Origin: an uncultured Paracoccaceae bacterium
GTDB lineage: Bacteria > Pseudomonadota > Alphaproteobacteria > Rhodobacterales > Rhodobacteraceae
Assembly (NCBI GenBank): GCA_947503965.1
Contig: CANNFU010000001.1
Span: 248,001-312,000 of the forward strand
Direction of reading: 5' to 3'
DNA: 64,000 nucleotides
This document shows, piece by piece, positions 26,045-35,657 of the stretch; position 1 is the stretch's first letter, and the number at the start of each line of letters is the position of its first letter. The notes below the pieces were generated by a model. That model was given only the letters and a program-made list of their open reading frames with translations, ran no database searches and was not told where the DNA came from. The position numbers and the translations under genes were made by a program.

Positions 26045-27355
26045 ATGAATGTTCAAAACTCTTCCGTAATGGCGCCCCCGGCACCACGCAGTCTTGAAGG
26101 CATGCTACTGCCTATGGCGATGATGCGCGATATCCTGATCAAGACCATGTTCCGCATGAACCTTGACCTGGTTTCGGTCATCAGCCGTGCCATCTGCCTG
26201 CCCATCCCAGTCACACAGGAACTGGTCGATATGGCACGCGGACAGCGCCTGCTTGAGGCGACGGGTACGCTGAATGCCAATAGTGGCAATGAAATGGGAT
26301 ATCAGCTGACCGAGGCCGGGCGCGCCCGCGCGCTCGATGCACTCAGCCAGTCCGAATACTACGGCGCGATGCCCGTCCCGCTAGAGATTTATCGCGAGCA
26401 GATCCAGCGTCAGTCGATCCGGAACATTCAGATTACGCGTGATCAGTTGCAAACCGCAATGGGCCATCTGGTGCTGCCCGATGATATGTTATCCAATCTT
26501 GGTCCCGCAATCAGCGCAGGTCGTTCGATCCTGATGTATGGTCCGCCGGGGAACGGTAAATCATCAATTTCGAACGGTATTCGCGATGCGCTTGGCGACA
26601 AGATCTATGTGCCGCGCGCGATCGAATATTCCGGCCAGGTGATCACCGTCTATGACCCCATCGTGCACAGCGCGGCAGAGGAAGACGTGGACGACCCCAA
26701 CAGTCTGCGCCGGACATCGGGCCGTTTCGACACCCGCTATGTCCGCTGCGAACGCCCCACAGTCATCACCGGTGGTGAATTATCACTGTCTATGCTGGAT
26801 CTGGTCTATAACCCGACCGCCCGAACTTATCAGGCCCCGCTGCAGCTGAAATCCACCGGCGGCATCTTTATCGTGGACGACCTTGGTCGTCAGGCAGAAC
26901 CACCGCAGACGCTTGTGAACCGCTGGATTGTTCCACTGGAAGAAAACAAGGATATCCTTGCCCTTCAATCGGGTGAGAAATTCGAGGTGCCATTCGACAC
27001 GCTTGTCGTTTTCTCAACCAACTTCCACCCGAACGCGATCTTCGACAAAGCGGCCTTGCGTCGTATTTTCTACAAGATCAAAATCGATGGCCCCAACCAA
27101 GAGGATTTCCTGAAAATCTTTGCCATGGTTGCGCGCAAGCGGAAAATGCCGCTGGATGAAGAAACCCTCGTCCATCTGCTGAACGTGCGGTATCCGGAAA
27201 TCGACAACGTCTATGCGAACTATCAGCCGATCTTTTTGATCGATCAGATGATCTCCATCTGTGACTTTGAAGGTATCCCCTATCAGATGTCACCAGACCT
27301 GATCGACCGGGCATGGGCAAACATGTTCGTCAAGGAAGAAGACATCATTCACTAA
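26045..27355 (+). CDS. AAA+ ATPase linked to the tad locus
   Basis: A 436-residue cytosolic protein. The N-terminal part (about residues 20-110) looks like a winged-helix unit (ISRAICLPIPVTQELVDMA to YQLTEAGRARALDAL), and the rest is an AAA+ core with Walker A GPPGNGKSS at 166-174, Walker B IFIVDDLGRQ and sensor VVFSTNFHPN. Close relatives stand beside Flp pilus genes in many alphaproteobacteria and are described as ATPases with predicted chaperone activity, but the role is not settled. The ATG at 26045 is preceded by AGGTGG. A terminator closes the locus after it. Confidence 0.85.
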   Translation: MNVQNSSVMAPPAPRSLEGMLLPMAMMRDILIKTMFRMNLDLVSVISRAICLPIPVTQELVDMARGQRLLEATGTLNANSGNEMGYQLTEAGRARALDALSQSEYYGAMPVPLEIYREQIQRQSIRNIQITRDQLQTAMGHLVLPDDMLSNLGPAISAGRSILMYGPPGNGKSSISNGIRDALGDKIYVPRAIEYSGQVITVYDPIVHSAAEEDVDDPNSLRRTSGRFDTRYVRCERPTVITGGELSLSMLDLVYNPTARTYQAPLQLKSTGGIFIVDDLGRQAEPPQTLVNRWIVPLEENKDILALQSGEKFEVPFDTLVVFSTNFHPNAIFDKAALRRIFYKIKIDGPNQEDFLKIFAMVARKRKMPLDEETLVHLLNVRYPEIDNVYANYQPIFLIDQMISICDFEGIPYQMSPDLIDRAWANMFVKEEDIIH

Positions 27356-27378
27356 ACCTTCCCCTGTTTCCAAAACAT

Positions 27379-27412
27379 AGGCTTCCCCCTACTCTGGCGG
27401 GAGGCCTTTTTT
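27379..27412 (+). terminator. Terminator at the end of the pilus locus
   Basis: AGGCTTCCC at 27379-27387 pairs with GGGAGGCCT at 27399-27407 (one G-T pair), loop 11 nt, followed by a run of six T. It ends the AAA+ gene just before the next ribosome site. Confidence 0.8.
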
Positions 27413-27425
27413 GTTGGGGGACCAT

Positions 27426-28223
27426 ATGGCAGATATCATCGGCGTTGCCGGATGCGGACGCATGGGGGCGGGCATGCTGGCCAATTTGCGCAAAGCCGGG
27501 TTGAACGCAAGGGGCTACGATATTCGGCCCATTGCGGATGTCAGCAATGATATTGACCAGTTCAGCCACGGCTTGAATACCCTGATCACTGTTGTCCGGG
27601 ATAGTGATGAAACAGATGCGGTACTATTCCATGATCAGGCGCTGATCACCCGCGCCACGTCACTGCGCACCATCGTCATCAGCTCAACGCTATCGCCGAA
27701 ATACGTCAAGGCGTTGCGCACGCAAGTACCTGATCATATTGCCTTAATCGACGCACCGATGTCGGGGGCGCAAGTAAAAGCACAAGCAGGAACGCTTACC
27801 TTCATGACCGGGGGCGACACCACATCCATCATGTCGGCACTGCAGGCGATGGGCAGTGAAATTCACCATATGGGCGACTATGGCGCCGGCATGACAGCCA
27901 AGGTTCTGAACAATCTGCTGGCGGCCTCGAACACGGCGATGACGCGACTGGTCCTTGATTGGGCGGATGCGGCAGGCGTGGACGAAGACAAGCTGCTCGG
28001 GCTTATCCACACGGCCTCTGGCCAGAACTGGCTTGCCTCAGGCTTTGATGAGATTGAATTTGCCCGCGACGGCTACGCCCCCGACAACACCATTGGTATT
28101 CTGGTCAAAGACGTGGCTGCCGCGCTGGACATCGCAGCAGATAACAACACGTCAATGCCCAAGGCGGTGCAAACGGCCATTCGCAATCTCAAGCCGCGCC
28201 CAAAACCGCAAGATGGGTCTTGA
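27426..28223 (+). CDS. NAD(P)-dependent oxidoreductase, hydroxyisobutyrate dehydrogenase family
   Basis: A 265-residue beta-hydroxyacid dehydrogenase with the dinucleotide motif GVAGCGRMGAGM at the N-terminus, the substrate motif DAPMSGAQVKAQAGTLTFMTGG, and the catalytic lysine in GMTAKVLNNLL. It is somewhat short for the family (usually about 290). The substrate is not clear. A second family member, at 62764, is only loosely similar. Confidence 0.88.
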   Translation: MADIIGVAGCGRMGAGMLANLRKAGLNARGYDIRPIADVSNDIDQFSHGLNTLITVVRDSDETDAVLFHDQALITRATSLRTIVISSTLSPKYVKALRTQVPDHIALIDAPMSGAQVKAQAGTLTFMTGGDTTSIMSALQAMGSEIHHMGDYGAGMTAKVLNNLLAASNTAMTRLVLDWADAAGVDEDKLLGLIHTASGQNWLASGFDEIEFARDGYAPDNTIGILVKDVAAALDIAADNNTSMPKAVQTAIRNLKPRPKPQDGS

Positions 28224-28247
28224 CCCATTGGCGCCGCAACGCAGTTT

Positions 28248-30653
28248 ATGCGCATGACCGCCCTGCCCCCACAATTCAAAAACTGGTTCGCGCAGCGCGG
28301 TTGGGCAATCCATCCGCATCAGCAAGCCATGCTGGATCAGTCCGACGCCCCCGCATTGATGCTGATTGCGCCGACCGGCGGCGGGAAAACCCTCGCAGGT
28401 TTTCTGCCCTCGCTGATCGAACTCAGTGAAGGGGCCCATGACGGGCTGCATACGCTCTATGTCTCACCGCTCAAGGCGCTTGCCGCGGACATCAAACGTA
28501 ACCTGCGCACCCCGGTCGATGAAATGGGTCTGCCTATCCGGATCGAGGATCGGACCGGCGACACGTCCTACACCCAAAAGCGGCGGCAGCGGGCCGACCC
28601 ACCGCATATTCTGCTGACAACGCCTGAGTCGCTTGCCCTGTTAACCAGTTACGAGGACGCGCCACGCATCTTCAAAGGGTTAGAGCGGATCATCGTCGAT
28701 GAAATCCATGCGCTGAGCGAAAGCAAGCGCGGCGATCAACTGATGCTGGCCCTCAGCCGTATCCAGAACCTTGCGCCCAATCTGCGCCGCGTCGGATTAT
28801 CGGCTACTGTCGAAGACCCCGAAGCTATCGCCAACGAACTCGCCCGGCATCCCGATCCCTGCGCCATCATCAATGCCGATCCGGGGCCGGATCCCGATAT
28901 CGCGATGCTGCTGACAAAGGAAAAACCCCCTTGGGCCGGTGGTGGGGCAAAATATGCAATCCCGGCTGTGCTGGACGAGGTGAAGAAACACAAAACCACC
29001 CTTATCTTTCACAATACACGCGCCCAGGCCGAGATTTTCTTTCACAACCTCTGGCTTGCCAATACCGATGACCTGCCGATCGGCATCCATCATGGCAGCC
29101 TTGCCCGCGAACAACGTGAACGGGTCGAGGCGGCAATGGTCGCGGGCGATCTGCGCGCCATCGTGTGTACCGGGAGTCTTGATCTTGGGATCGACTGGGG
29201 TGATGTTGATCTGGTTATACAGGTCGGGGCACCAAAAAACGTCAAACGGCTTGTCCAGCGGATCGGTCGTGCCAACCACCACTATAACGCGCCGTCCAAG
29301 GCGCTGCTTGTTCCCGCCAACCGCTTTGAAGTCGTGGAATGTGTGGCCGCCCTTGAAGCGGTCAAAGCCCATGACCTTGACGGCGATCCCAAAGGCCCCG
29401 GACCCCGGGATGTACTATGTCAGCATATCCTGATCACCGCTTGCGCCGGACCATTCGACGCGGATCAGCTTTATGCAGAGGTTACGACCGTCGGCAGCTA
29501 CCGCACGCTGGACCGTGCAGCCTTTGACGATTGCCTCGATTTTTGCGCAACAGGCGGTTATGCCTTGCGTGCCTATGACAAATGGAAACGGTTACTGCAG
29601 AACGCGGACGGGACGTGGCAACTGCGCGACCCCCGTGCTGCGCAACGCATCCGTATGAATATCGGCACTATTCAGGACACCGACACGCTTAAGGTCCGCA
29701 TGAAGGGCAACTTCAAACCCTTGGGCGAGGTGGAAGAGGCATTTGCCGCCACGCTCACCCCCGGTGATACCTTTCTGATCGGCGGACAGGTCGTACGTTA
29801 TGAAGCCCTCAAGGAAATGACGGTCGAGGTGACGCGACGTGGCGACAAAACCCCCAAAATCGCCACGTTCATGGGCACGAAATTTGCCAATTCCACACAG
29901 CTTTCCCAGCGTATCCTGCGTATGTTCCGGCAAGAAGACTGGCCCAATCTTCCCGCCCACACCGCGGAATGGCTTGCCCTTCAGCGCCACGTTTCCAAAT
30001 TACCGGAAGCGGATCGTATTCTGGTGGAAACGTTTCCCCACGAAGGGCGTCACCATATCTGCGCCTATGGGTTCGCAGGGCGTAACGCGATGCAAACCCT
30101 CGGGATGTTGTTGACCCAACGGATGGAAGAACTGGACCTCGACCCGCTGGGTTTCGTTGCCAACGATTACGCGACGCTCGTCTGGGGGCTTGTGCCGGTC
30201 AATGACCCTGCCCCGCTATTCACAGCATCGCACCTGCGCGCGGATTTTGAAACGTGGCTTTCCGGCAATGCGGTTATGAAAAAGACCTTTCGTGGCGCCG
30301 CAACGATTGCCGGTCTGATTGAAAGGAACCTCCCACAAAGCCGCAAGACCGGCAGGCAGGCGACGTTTTCATCCGATATCCTTTATGACACGCTCATCAA
30401 ATACGACCCTGATCACCTGATGCTGCAAATCACGCGCGAGGAGGCAATGCGCGGCCTTGTCGACTTCGGGCGGATCGAAGAAATGCTGACCCGTACAGCC
30501 GGGAAAATCGACCACCTGCAACTTGACCGCGTCACACCGTTGTCGCTTCCGATGTTTCTGGAACAGGGGCGGATCGCCGTGGCGGGGGCAGCCCAGGACC
30601 GTATGCTGGAAGAAGCCGCAGAGCGTCTGATCGCCCAGGTCGGCGTCGAATAA
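28248..30653 (+). CDS. Ligase-associated DEXH-box DNA helicase (Lhr-like)
   Basis: A superfamily 2 helicase of 801 residues related to the Lhr core. Motifs in order: APTGGGKTLAGFLPS (I), TTPESLALL, VDEIHAL (II), LSATVED (III), then GSLDLGIDWGDVDLVIQVG and QRIGRANH (V-VI), followed by winged-helix and Lhr C-terminal domains. This subgroup is known as the helicase of the ligase-associated DNA-damage set. The nuclease pdeM follows after a few nt, which supports the call. ATG codons at 28248 and 28254 are both possible starts. Confidence 0.93.
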   Translation: MRMTALPPQFKNWFAQRGWAIHPHQQAMLDQSDAPALMLIAPTGGGKTLAGFLPSLIELSEGAHDGLHTLYVSPLKALAADIKRNLRTPVDEMGLPIRIEDRTGDTSYTQKRRQRADPPHILLTTPESLALLTSYEDAPRIFKGLERIIVDEIHALSESKRGDQLMLALSRIQNLAPNLRRVGLSATVEDPEAIANELARHPDPCAIINADPGPDPDIAMLLTKEKPPWAGGGAKYAIPAVLDEVKKHKTTLIFHNTRAQAEIFFHNLWLANTDDLPIGIHHGSLAREQRERVEAAMVAGDLRAIVCTGSLDLGIDWGDVDLVIQVGAPKNVKRLVQRIGRANHHYNAPSKALLVPANRFEVVECVAALEAVKAHDLDGDPKGPGPRDVLCQHILITACAGPFDADQLYAEVTTVGSYRTLDRAAFDDCLDFCATGGYALRAYDKWKRLLQNADGTWQLRDPRAAQRIRMNIGTIQDTDTLKVRMKGNFKPLGEVEEAFAATLTPGDTFLIGGQVVRYEALKEMTVEVTRRGDKTPKIATFMGTKFANSTQLSQRILRMFRQEDWPNLPAHTAEWLALQRHVSKLPEADRILVETFPHEGRHHICAYGFAGRNAMQTLGMLLTQRMEELDLDPLGFVANDYATLVWGLVPVNDPAPLFTASHLRADFETWLSGNAVMKKTFRGAATIAGLIERNLPQSRKTGRQATFSSDILYDTLIKYDPDHLMLQITREEAMRGLVDFGRIEEMLTRTAGKIDHLQLDRVTPLSLPMFLEQGRIAVAGAAQDRMLEEAAERLIAQVGVE

Positions 30654-30659
30654 CCCTTG

Positions 30660-31376
30660 ATGCACGCGCCACAATCCGTCAAAGAACAGAACATGAACGG
30701 GCACGACTTCATCCTTTGCGGTACCCGCTGCACCGCGCTGCCGACCGGTGCGCTTTATCTGCCGGATCACGGCGCGCTCTGCGTTTCTGATCTGCATCTG
30801 GGTAAATCTGACAGGATCGCCCGGCGCAGCGGCGTGATGCTGCCCCCCTACGAGGTGCAGGTCACGCTGGAAAAACTCCAAACCGATATCGACCGAATTG
30901 ATCCGCAAACCCTGATCTGCCTCGGTGACAGCTTCGATGATCTGGATGCCGCAGACAGCCTGCAAGAGGATATGCGCCTGCTTTTGACGGGTCTGCAGGC
31001 TGGCCGGAAATGGATCTGGATAGAAGGCAACCACGACCCCGGCCCGGTTGATCTGGGCGGCACACATCTGGCGCAGATCAAGATCGGCACACTGACCTTG
31101 CGACATATTGCGACCCCGGAAAAGGCAGAGATTTCAGGCCACTATCACCCCAAGCATCGGGTCACCGGACGCAGCAGGCCAGCCTTTGTCTATGATCAGG
31201 ACCGGCTGATCATGCCTGCCTATGGGGCCTATACCGGTGGGTTGGCAAGCCACTCACCCGCTTTGCGCAGCTTATTGGGTCCCAAACCCATCGCCGTACT
31301 GACGGGCAAAAGGGCCATCGCCGTACCGCTTACAGAAACCCCGCCGCAAGCACATCCTCGCGGTATGTTTTACTGA
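30660..31376 (+). CDS. pdeM: Ligase-associated DNA-damage endonuclease PdeM
   Basis: A metallophosphatase-fold nuclease of 238 residues with the metal ligands in SDLHLGKSD, LGDSFDD, EGNHDPG and SGHYHPKH. It works with the neighbouring helicase and a DNA ligase in other bacteria, in repair of cross-link or related damage. I used the ATG at 30660; an ATG at 30693 (MNGHDFILCG) is an equally good start. Its 3' end overlaps the convergent LytTR gene by 47 nt. Confidence 0.9.
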   Translation: MHAPQSVKEQNMNGHDFILCGTRCTALPTGALYLPDHGALCVSDLHLGKSDRIARRSGVMLPPYEVQVTLEKLQTDIDRIDPQTLICLGDSFDDLDAADSLQEDMRLLLTGLQAGRKWIWIEGNHDPGPVDLGGTHLAQIKIGTLTLRHIATPEKAEISGHYHPKHRVTGRSRPAFVYDQDRLIMPAYGAYTGGLASHSPALRSLLGPKPIAVLTGKRAIAVPLTETPPQAHPRGMFY

Positions 31377-32076
31377 CCGGGACTTCGGTTCCGTCTGACA
31401 GTACGACAAACTCGCGGTTCTGTTGTTTAAGACCGCCGGTGATATGCGCAGCAGACACCCAATGCGACCGATGGGTACAAAAGCCCGGCGCGCCATCCAT
31501 CTCGCGGATCGCATCCATAAGGCGCATCAGAACGCGGTGCCGGCTCCCATCATCAAGATAGACATCAACATAATGGTCATTCACCGTCAGCCGCATGATT
31601 GATGCGGTCGTCGCGTCAGGAAGACGATCATAAAGACGGGCGCGACTCTGTGTCAGCGGCTCATCTTTGGCGGCCCAAAAGAAATAGGTTAAAACAGCCA
31701 TGACCGCTGAAAGTGCGGCGATATTCATCGCAAACAGAATAAAGCCGCGCCAATCGAGAAGGTCGCCATCATACAAGCTGCTGATGCCCCATGCGGCAGG
31801 CGAAAATATCACGGTAAAGCCGATCGCATTTTGCGCCAGCCGTCCGGCGCAGCCCGTGATCCGTCCAAATCGTTCGATAGTCCTGTGCGTCAGACGAATG
31901 CAGATATCCGCCAGAGCAAGCAAAACAAACCAATAAAAAAAACGGGTCATGAGGCTCAGCGCCTCATAGGTGCCGAAAGGTCCCAGCAATGCAAAAACAA
32001 CGGCTGCACCAGTGACCAGGAGAAGCCGTAAACCCCACGAAGCGTATGTTTTCGAAGGCGGAAATGCAGATTGCAT
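31330..32076 (-). CDS. Membrane-anchored LytTR-type DNA-binding protein
   Basis: A 248-residue protein with four predicted helices in the first 135 residues (about 15-35, 43-63, 85-105, 112-132) and a C-terminal LytTR domain (about 145-248; MRLTVNDHYVDVYLDDGSRH, then CTHRSHWVSAAHI and LSDGTEVPVSKTYRE). It has no receiver domain, so it is not a classical response regulator. It could sense a membrane signal and bind DNA while anchored. It is downstream of folD after 64 bp, and no paired kinase is seen. Confidence 0.88.
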   Translation of the reverse strand: MQSAFPPSKTYASWGLRLLLVTGAAVVFALLGPFGTYEALSLMTRFFYWFVLLALADICIRLTHRTIERFGRITGCAGRLAQNAIGFTVIFSPAAWGISSLYDGDLLDWRGFILFAMNIAALSAVMAVLTYFFWAAKDEPLTQSRARLYDRLPDATTASIMRLTVNDHYVDVYLDDGSRHRVLMRLMDAIREMDGAPGFCTHRSHWVSAAHITGGLKQQNREFVVLSDGTEVPVSKTYREDVLAAGFL

Positions 32077-32140
32077 ACGTTTTCATAGCGAACGCAATTC
32101 GACCGTACAACGCTGACATGCGTCAGTTGACGTTTGGTCA

Positions 32141-33034
32141 TCAGGCAGTCAGGCCATCAGGCTCTGCAAGGCCGTGCGCCCGACAGCAGGCTGTTACGGT
32201 ATTCGCCAGCAAACAGGCAATTGTCATAGGACCAACCCCACCCGGTACCGGTGTGATTGCGCCAGCCACCGCTGCACAGCTTTCATACGCGACATCGCCG
32301 ACCAGACGTGTGCCGCCCTCGGGCTTGTCGATCCGGTTGATGCCCACATCAATCACGGTTGCCCCCGGCTTGATCCAGTCGCCGGGCACCATCTCCGGGC
32401 GCCCCACCGCCGCCACCACGATATCGGCCTGCCGCACGACAGCGGCCAAATCCCTGGTGCGGGAATGGGCGATCGTGACCGTGCAGCTATCCCCCAACAA
32501 AAGCTGCGCCATCGGCTTGCCCACGATGTTCGATCGGCCCACAACAACAGCATTCATACCCGACAGTGATCCATGATGATCCCGCAGCATCATCAAACAG
32601 CCCAGCGGCGTGCATGGCACCATGCTTTTCTGCCCCGTCCCCAGCAGCCCCACGTTCGAAATATGAAAGCCATCCACATCCTTGGCCGGATCGATGCTGT
32701 TGATCACCAGATCACTGTCCAGATGGTCCGGCAGCGGCAGTTGCACCAGAATTCCGTGGACATTCGGGTCGTTGTTCAATTGATCGACCAGCGCCAGCAA
32801 ATCAGCCTCGGACGTATCCGCGTCCAGCCGATGCGTAAACGAGGCCATGCCAACCTCTACCGTCATTTTGCCTTTTGAGCGGACATAAACCTCGCTTGCC
32901 GGGTCCTCTCCAACCAGGACAACCGCCAGACCCGGCGTGATCCCATGGTCTTCCTTCAGGCGGGCCACATGCGCACCCACCTGGTTGCGCACCTTGGCGG
33001 CAAAGGCTTTTCCATCAATCACGGTTGCAGTCAT
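32141..33034 (-). CDS. folD: Methylenetetrahydrofolate dehydrogenase/cyclohydrolase FolD
   Basis: Bifunctional enzyme linking 5,10-methylene-, methenyl- and 10-formyl-tetrahydrofolate. From the ATG at 33034 it has 297 residues with [13 protein letters not shown] (the substrate-site Tyr and Lys), [10 protein letters not shown] and [16 protein letters not shown]. It lies 69 nt downstream of fhs, so the pair supplies C1 units in one operon. The ATG is chosen to match the usual N-terminus [12 protein letters not shown]. Confidence 0.97.
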   Translation of the reverse strand: MTATVIDGKAFAAKVRNQVGAHVARLKEDHGITPGLAVVLVGEDPASEVYVRSKGKMTVEVGMASFTHRLDADTSEADLLALVDQLNNDPNVHGILVQLPLPDHLDSDLVINSIDPAKDVDGFHISNVGLLGTGQKSMVPCTPLGCLMMLRDHHGSLSGMNAVVVGRSNIVGKPMAQLLLGDSCTVTIAHSRTRDLAAVVRQADIVVAAVGRPEMVPGDWIKPGATVIDVGINRIDKPEGGTRLVGDVAYESCAAVAGAITPVPGGVGPMTIACLLANTVTACCRAHGLAEPDGLTA

Positions 33035-33103
33035 TGGTTTTCTTTCCAGCAAGACGGGACGGTGGGCGGGGCGACGGCGCAAGCCGAGCGTCGCCCCACC
33101 GGT

Positions 33104-34780
33104 TTAGAACAGGCCTTCGATCTGGCCGTCATCATTCAACATGATCTGCTCTGCCGACGGCACACGGGGCAGACCGGGCATCGTCATGATCTCACCGCAG
33201 ATCGCCACAACAAACCCGGCACCCGCACTCAGGCGCACTTCACGCACAGGCACAGCATGGCCCGTCGGCGCGCCGCGCAGTGACGGATCAGTGGTAAAGC
33301 TGTACTGCGTCTTGGCCATACAGACTGGCAGGTTGCCATATCCCTGCTGCTCCCATTGTTTCAGCTGATCGCGGATCTTGCTGTCGGCAATCACTTCATC
33401 CGCACGGTAAATCCGTTTGGCAATCGTGTCTATTTTGTCAAACAGGCTCATCTCATCTGGATAGATCGGTGCAAAATTTGCTTCATCCGCATCAGCGATC
33501 TGCGCCACCCGAGTTGCCAGTTCCTTGGTGCCTTCCGACCCAAGCGCCCAGTGCTTGCACAGGATCGCCTCGGATCCTTGCGTTTGCACATAGGCCTTGA
33601 CGGCAGCGACCTCGGCATCGGTATCCGTGACAAAATGGTTGATAGCGACAACAACCGGCACGCCAAATGATTTCACGTTCTCGATATGGCGTCCCAGGTT
33701 CGCGCAACCGGCATTTACCGCAGCGACATTTTCCGCCCCCAGATCGGCCTTGGCGATACCGCCATTCATCTTCATGGCGCGCACCGTGGCAACCACCACC
33801 ACACAGGACGGGGCCAGCCCGGCCTTGCGGCATTTGATGTTCATGAACTTCTCGGCACCCAGATCGGCACCAAAACCGGCCTCTGTCACTACATAATCGG
33901 CCAGCTTCAACGCAGTGGTGGTCGCCGTCACTGAATTGCAGCCATGCGCGATATTCGCAAACGGCCCACCATGCACAAAGGCCGGGTTGTTTTCCAGCGT
34001 CTGCACAAGGTTCGGCTGCATCGCATCCTTCAGCAGGACAGTCATCGCGCCATCCGCCTTGATGTCGCGGCAATAGACAGGGCTGCGATCCCGGCGATAC
34101 GCCACGATGATATCGCCCAGACGTGTCTGCAAATCCTTCAGATTACGGGCCAGACACAGGATCGCCATGACCTCGGACGCCACCGTGATGTCAAAACCCG
34201 CCTCGCTCGGAAATCCGTTCGCCACACCACCCAAAGATGCGGTGATCTGGCGCAAAGCGCGGTCATTCATATCCAGAACGCGGCGCCAAGCCACACGCCG
34301 GATATCAATCTCAAGCGCATTACCCCAATAGATATGATTGTCGATCATCGCCGATAGCAGGTTATGCGCCGAGGTGATCGCATGGAAATCGCCTGTAAAA
34401 TGAAGGTTCATATCCTCCATCGGCACCACTTGCGCATAACCACCGCCAGCGGCGCCGCCCTTCATGCCAAAACACGGACCAAGCGATGCTTCGCGGATAC
34501 AGATCGCCGCCTTCTTGCCAATCGCATTCAGGCCGTCGCCCAGACCCACGGTGGTTGTCGTTTTCCCCTCACCGGCGGGCGTCGGGTTAATCGCGGTCAC
34601 AAGGATCAGCTTGCCGTCCGGGCGATCCTGCACACTATCGATCAGTCGCTGGCTGACCTTGGCCTTGTCGTGTCCATAGGGCAGCAGATCATCACTTTCG
34701 ATGCCCAGCTTCGCGCCAATCTCCTGAATGGGCCGCTTGCTTGCCGCGCGCGCGATCTCGATATCCGACTTGTATTCCAT
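33104..34780 (-). CDS. fhs: Formate-tetrahydrofolate ligase
   Basis: Makes 10-formyl-tetrahydrofolate from formate with ATP. The 558-residue protein has the P-loop-like [18 protein letters not shown] and the conserved [20 protein letters not shown] region (read in parts), and the length is that of the bacterial enzyme. Common in marine roseobacters, where it serves C1 metabolism. It is followed by folD and lies 143 nt downstream of the MOSC gene. Confidence 0.98.
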   Translation of the reverse strand: MEYKSDIEIARAASKRPIQEIGAKLGIESDDLLPYGHDKAKVSQRLIDSVQDRPDGKLILVTAINPTPAGEGKTTTTVGLGDGLNAIGKKAAICIREASLGPCFGMKGGAAGGGYAQVVPMEDMNLHFTGDFHAITSAHNLLSAMIDNHIYWGNALEIDIRRVAWRRVLDMNDRALRQITASLGGVANGFPSEAGFDITVASEVMAILCLARNLKDLQTRLGDIIVAYRRDRSPVYCRDIKADGAMTVLLKDAMQPNLVQTLENNPAFVHGGPFANIAHGCNSVTATTTALKLADYVVTEAGFGADLGAEKFMNIKCRKAGLAPSCVVVVATVRAMKMNGGIAKADLGAENVAAVNAGCANLGRHIENVKSFGVPVVVAINHFVTDTDAEVAAVKAYVQTQGSEAILCKHWALGSEGTKELATRVAQIADADEANFAPIYPDEMSLFDKIDTIAKRIYRADEVIADSKIRDQLKQWEQQGYGNLPVCMAKTQYSFTTDPSLRGAPTGHAVPVREVRLSAGAGFVVAICGEIMTMPGLPRVPSAEQIMLNDDGQIEGLF

Positions 34781-34923
34781 GGAAGACTTCCCTGACCTTT
34801 GGGCAAATGCCGCGTGTATTCATTGTCGCTTCTATCCGTCGGATACCACCCCATGCACGGTGATTGCGACATTTTCAGCGCCGGAATCGGCGGCCAGCGG
34901 CAAAGCCGTTTCGGATGGGAAAC

Positions 34924-35502
34924 CTATGGCTGCCATGCGCGTTGGTCCGGCACATGCAAGCGCACCGCGTCACCGACCTGCACCTGCCCTTCCCGTTCGA
35001 CCCAAGCCGTGACACCGCGCCTGCCTTTTGCGGCAGCCTTGAACCGGTCTCCCGCGCTGGGATGGTCAAGATTGATGACCTTCGCCGGCAGATGGCACGG
35101 GCGGTTTTCCATGTCTACGACGATGACCGATCCATCGGGAAACTGCAGCCGGGAGGAGGGCGGCAAATGTGTTAAATCAGGGATGCCTTTGATGACCATC
35201 GATGCGCCTGTCATGGCAGGATCAAGCGTCTGTAGCCCGCAATCCGCAGCAATTTCGGCCAATTCTTCTGCTGACATGACACAAAGCTGGCGAACATTGC
35301 GGATCTCGGTGCCCTTGGGGTGCTGGCTGACAACACGCGCACAGGACAGACGGGTCAAACCGCCATGTGCCTCTCCGGGAATACCGGCATAGGTCAGTTG
35401 CGCCGCACCCATATGTTCTGACTTCAAAGAGGTATCGCGATCCGGCACAATCCCGATCCACGTCACTTCGCCAGTGATCTCGGTCGATGTCAAAGCAGGC
35501 AT
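34924..35502 (-). CDS. MOSC domain protein
   Basis: A 192-residue protein with a MOSC sulfurase-type domain: GEAHGGLTRLSCARVVSQHPKGTEIRN at the N-terminal part (given in pieces, residues about 45-75), and RPCHLPAKVINLDHPSAG with the conserved cysteine around residue 140. MOSC proteins carry sulfur to molybdenum cofactor or reduce N-hydroxylated bases; the substrate here is unknown. The ATG at 35502 (MPALTSTEI) is preferred over 35559. Confidence 0.85.
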   Translation of the reverse strand: MPALTSTEITGEVTWIGIVPDRDTSLKSEHMGAAQLTYAGIPGEAHGGLTRLSCARVVSQHPKGTEIRNVRQLCVMSAEELAEIAADCGLQTLDPAMTGASMVIKGIPDLTHLPPSSRLQFPDGSVIVVDMENRPCHLPAKVINLDHPSAGDRFKAAAKGRRGVTAWVEREGQVQVGDAVRLHVPDQRAWQP

Positions 35503-35621
35503 AAGTGGTCTCCCGAACAGATACGCACCTTGCCTAACCCGGCATGCGGCGTGCTTCAACCGACAGATCGTTTCGCCAGCCGATCAGGCCAACGTGGCAT
35601 CAAATTTCTAGAAGTATGATC

Positions 35622-35650
35622 AAAAAAGCCGCCCCATGGGACGGCTTTCT
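35622..35650 (-). terminator. Terminator after ftsH
   Basis: On the minus strand AAAGCCGTCCC pairs with GGGGCGGCTTT and runs into TTTTTG (plus-strand 35622-35650). It follows the ftsH stop at once and closes the ruv-tol-ftsH run. Confidence 0.85.
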
Positions 35651-35657
35651 TTGATAT

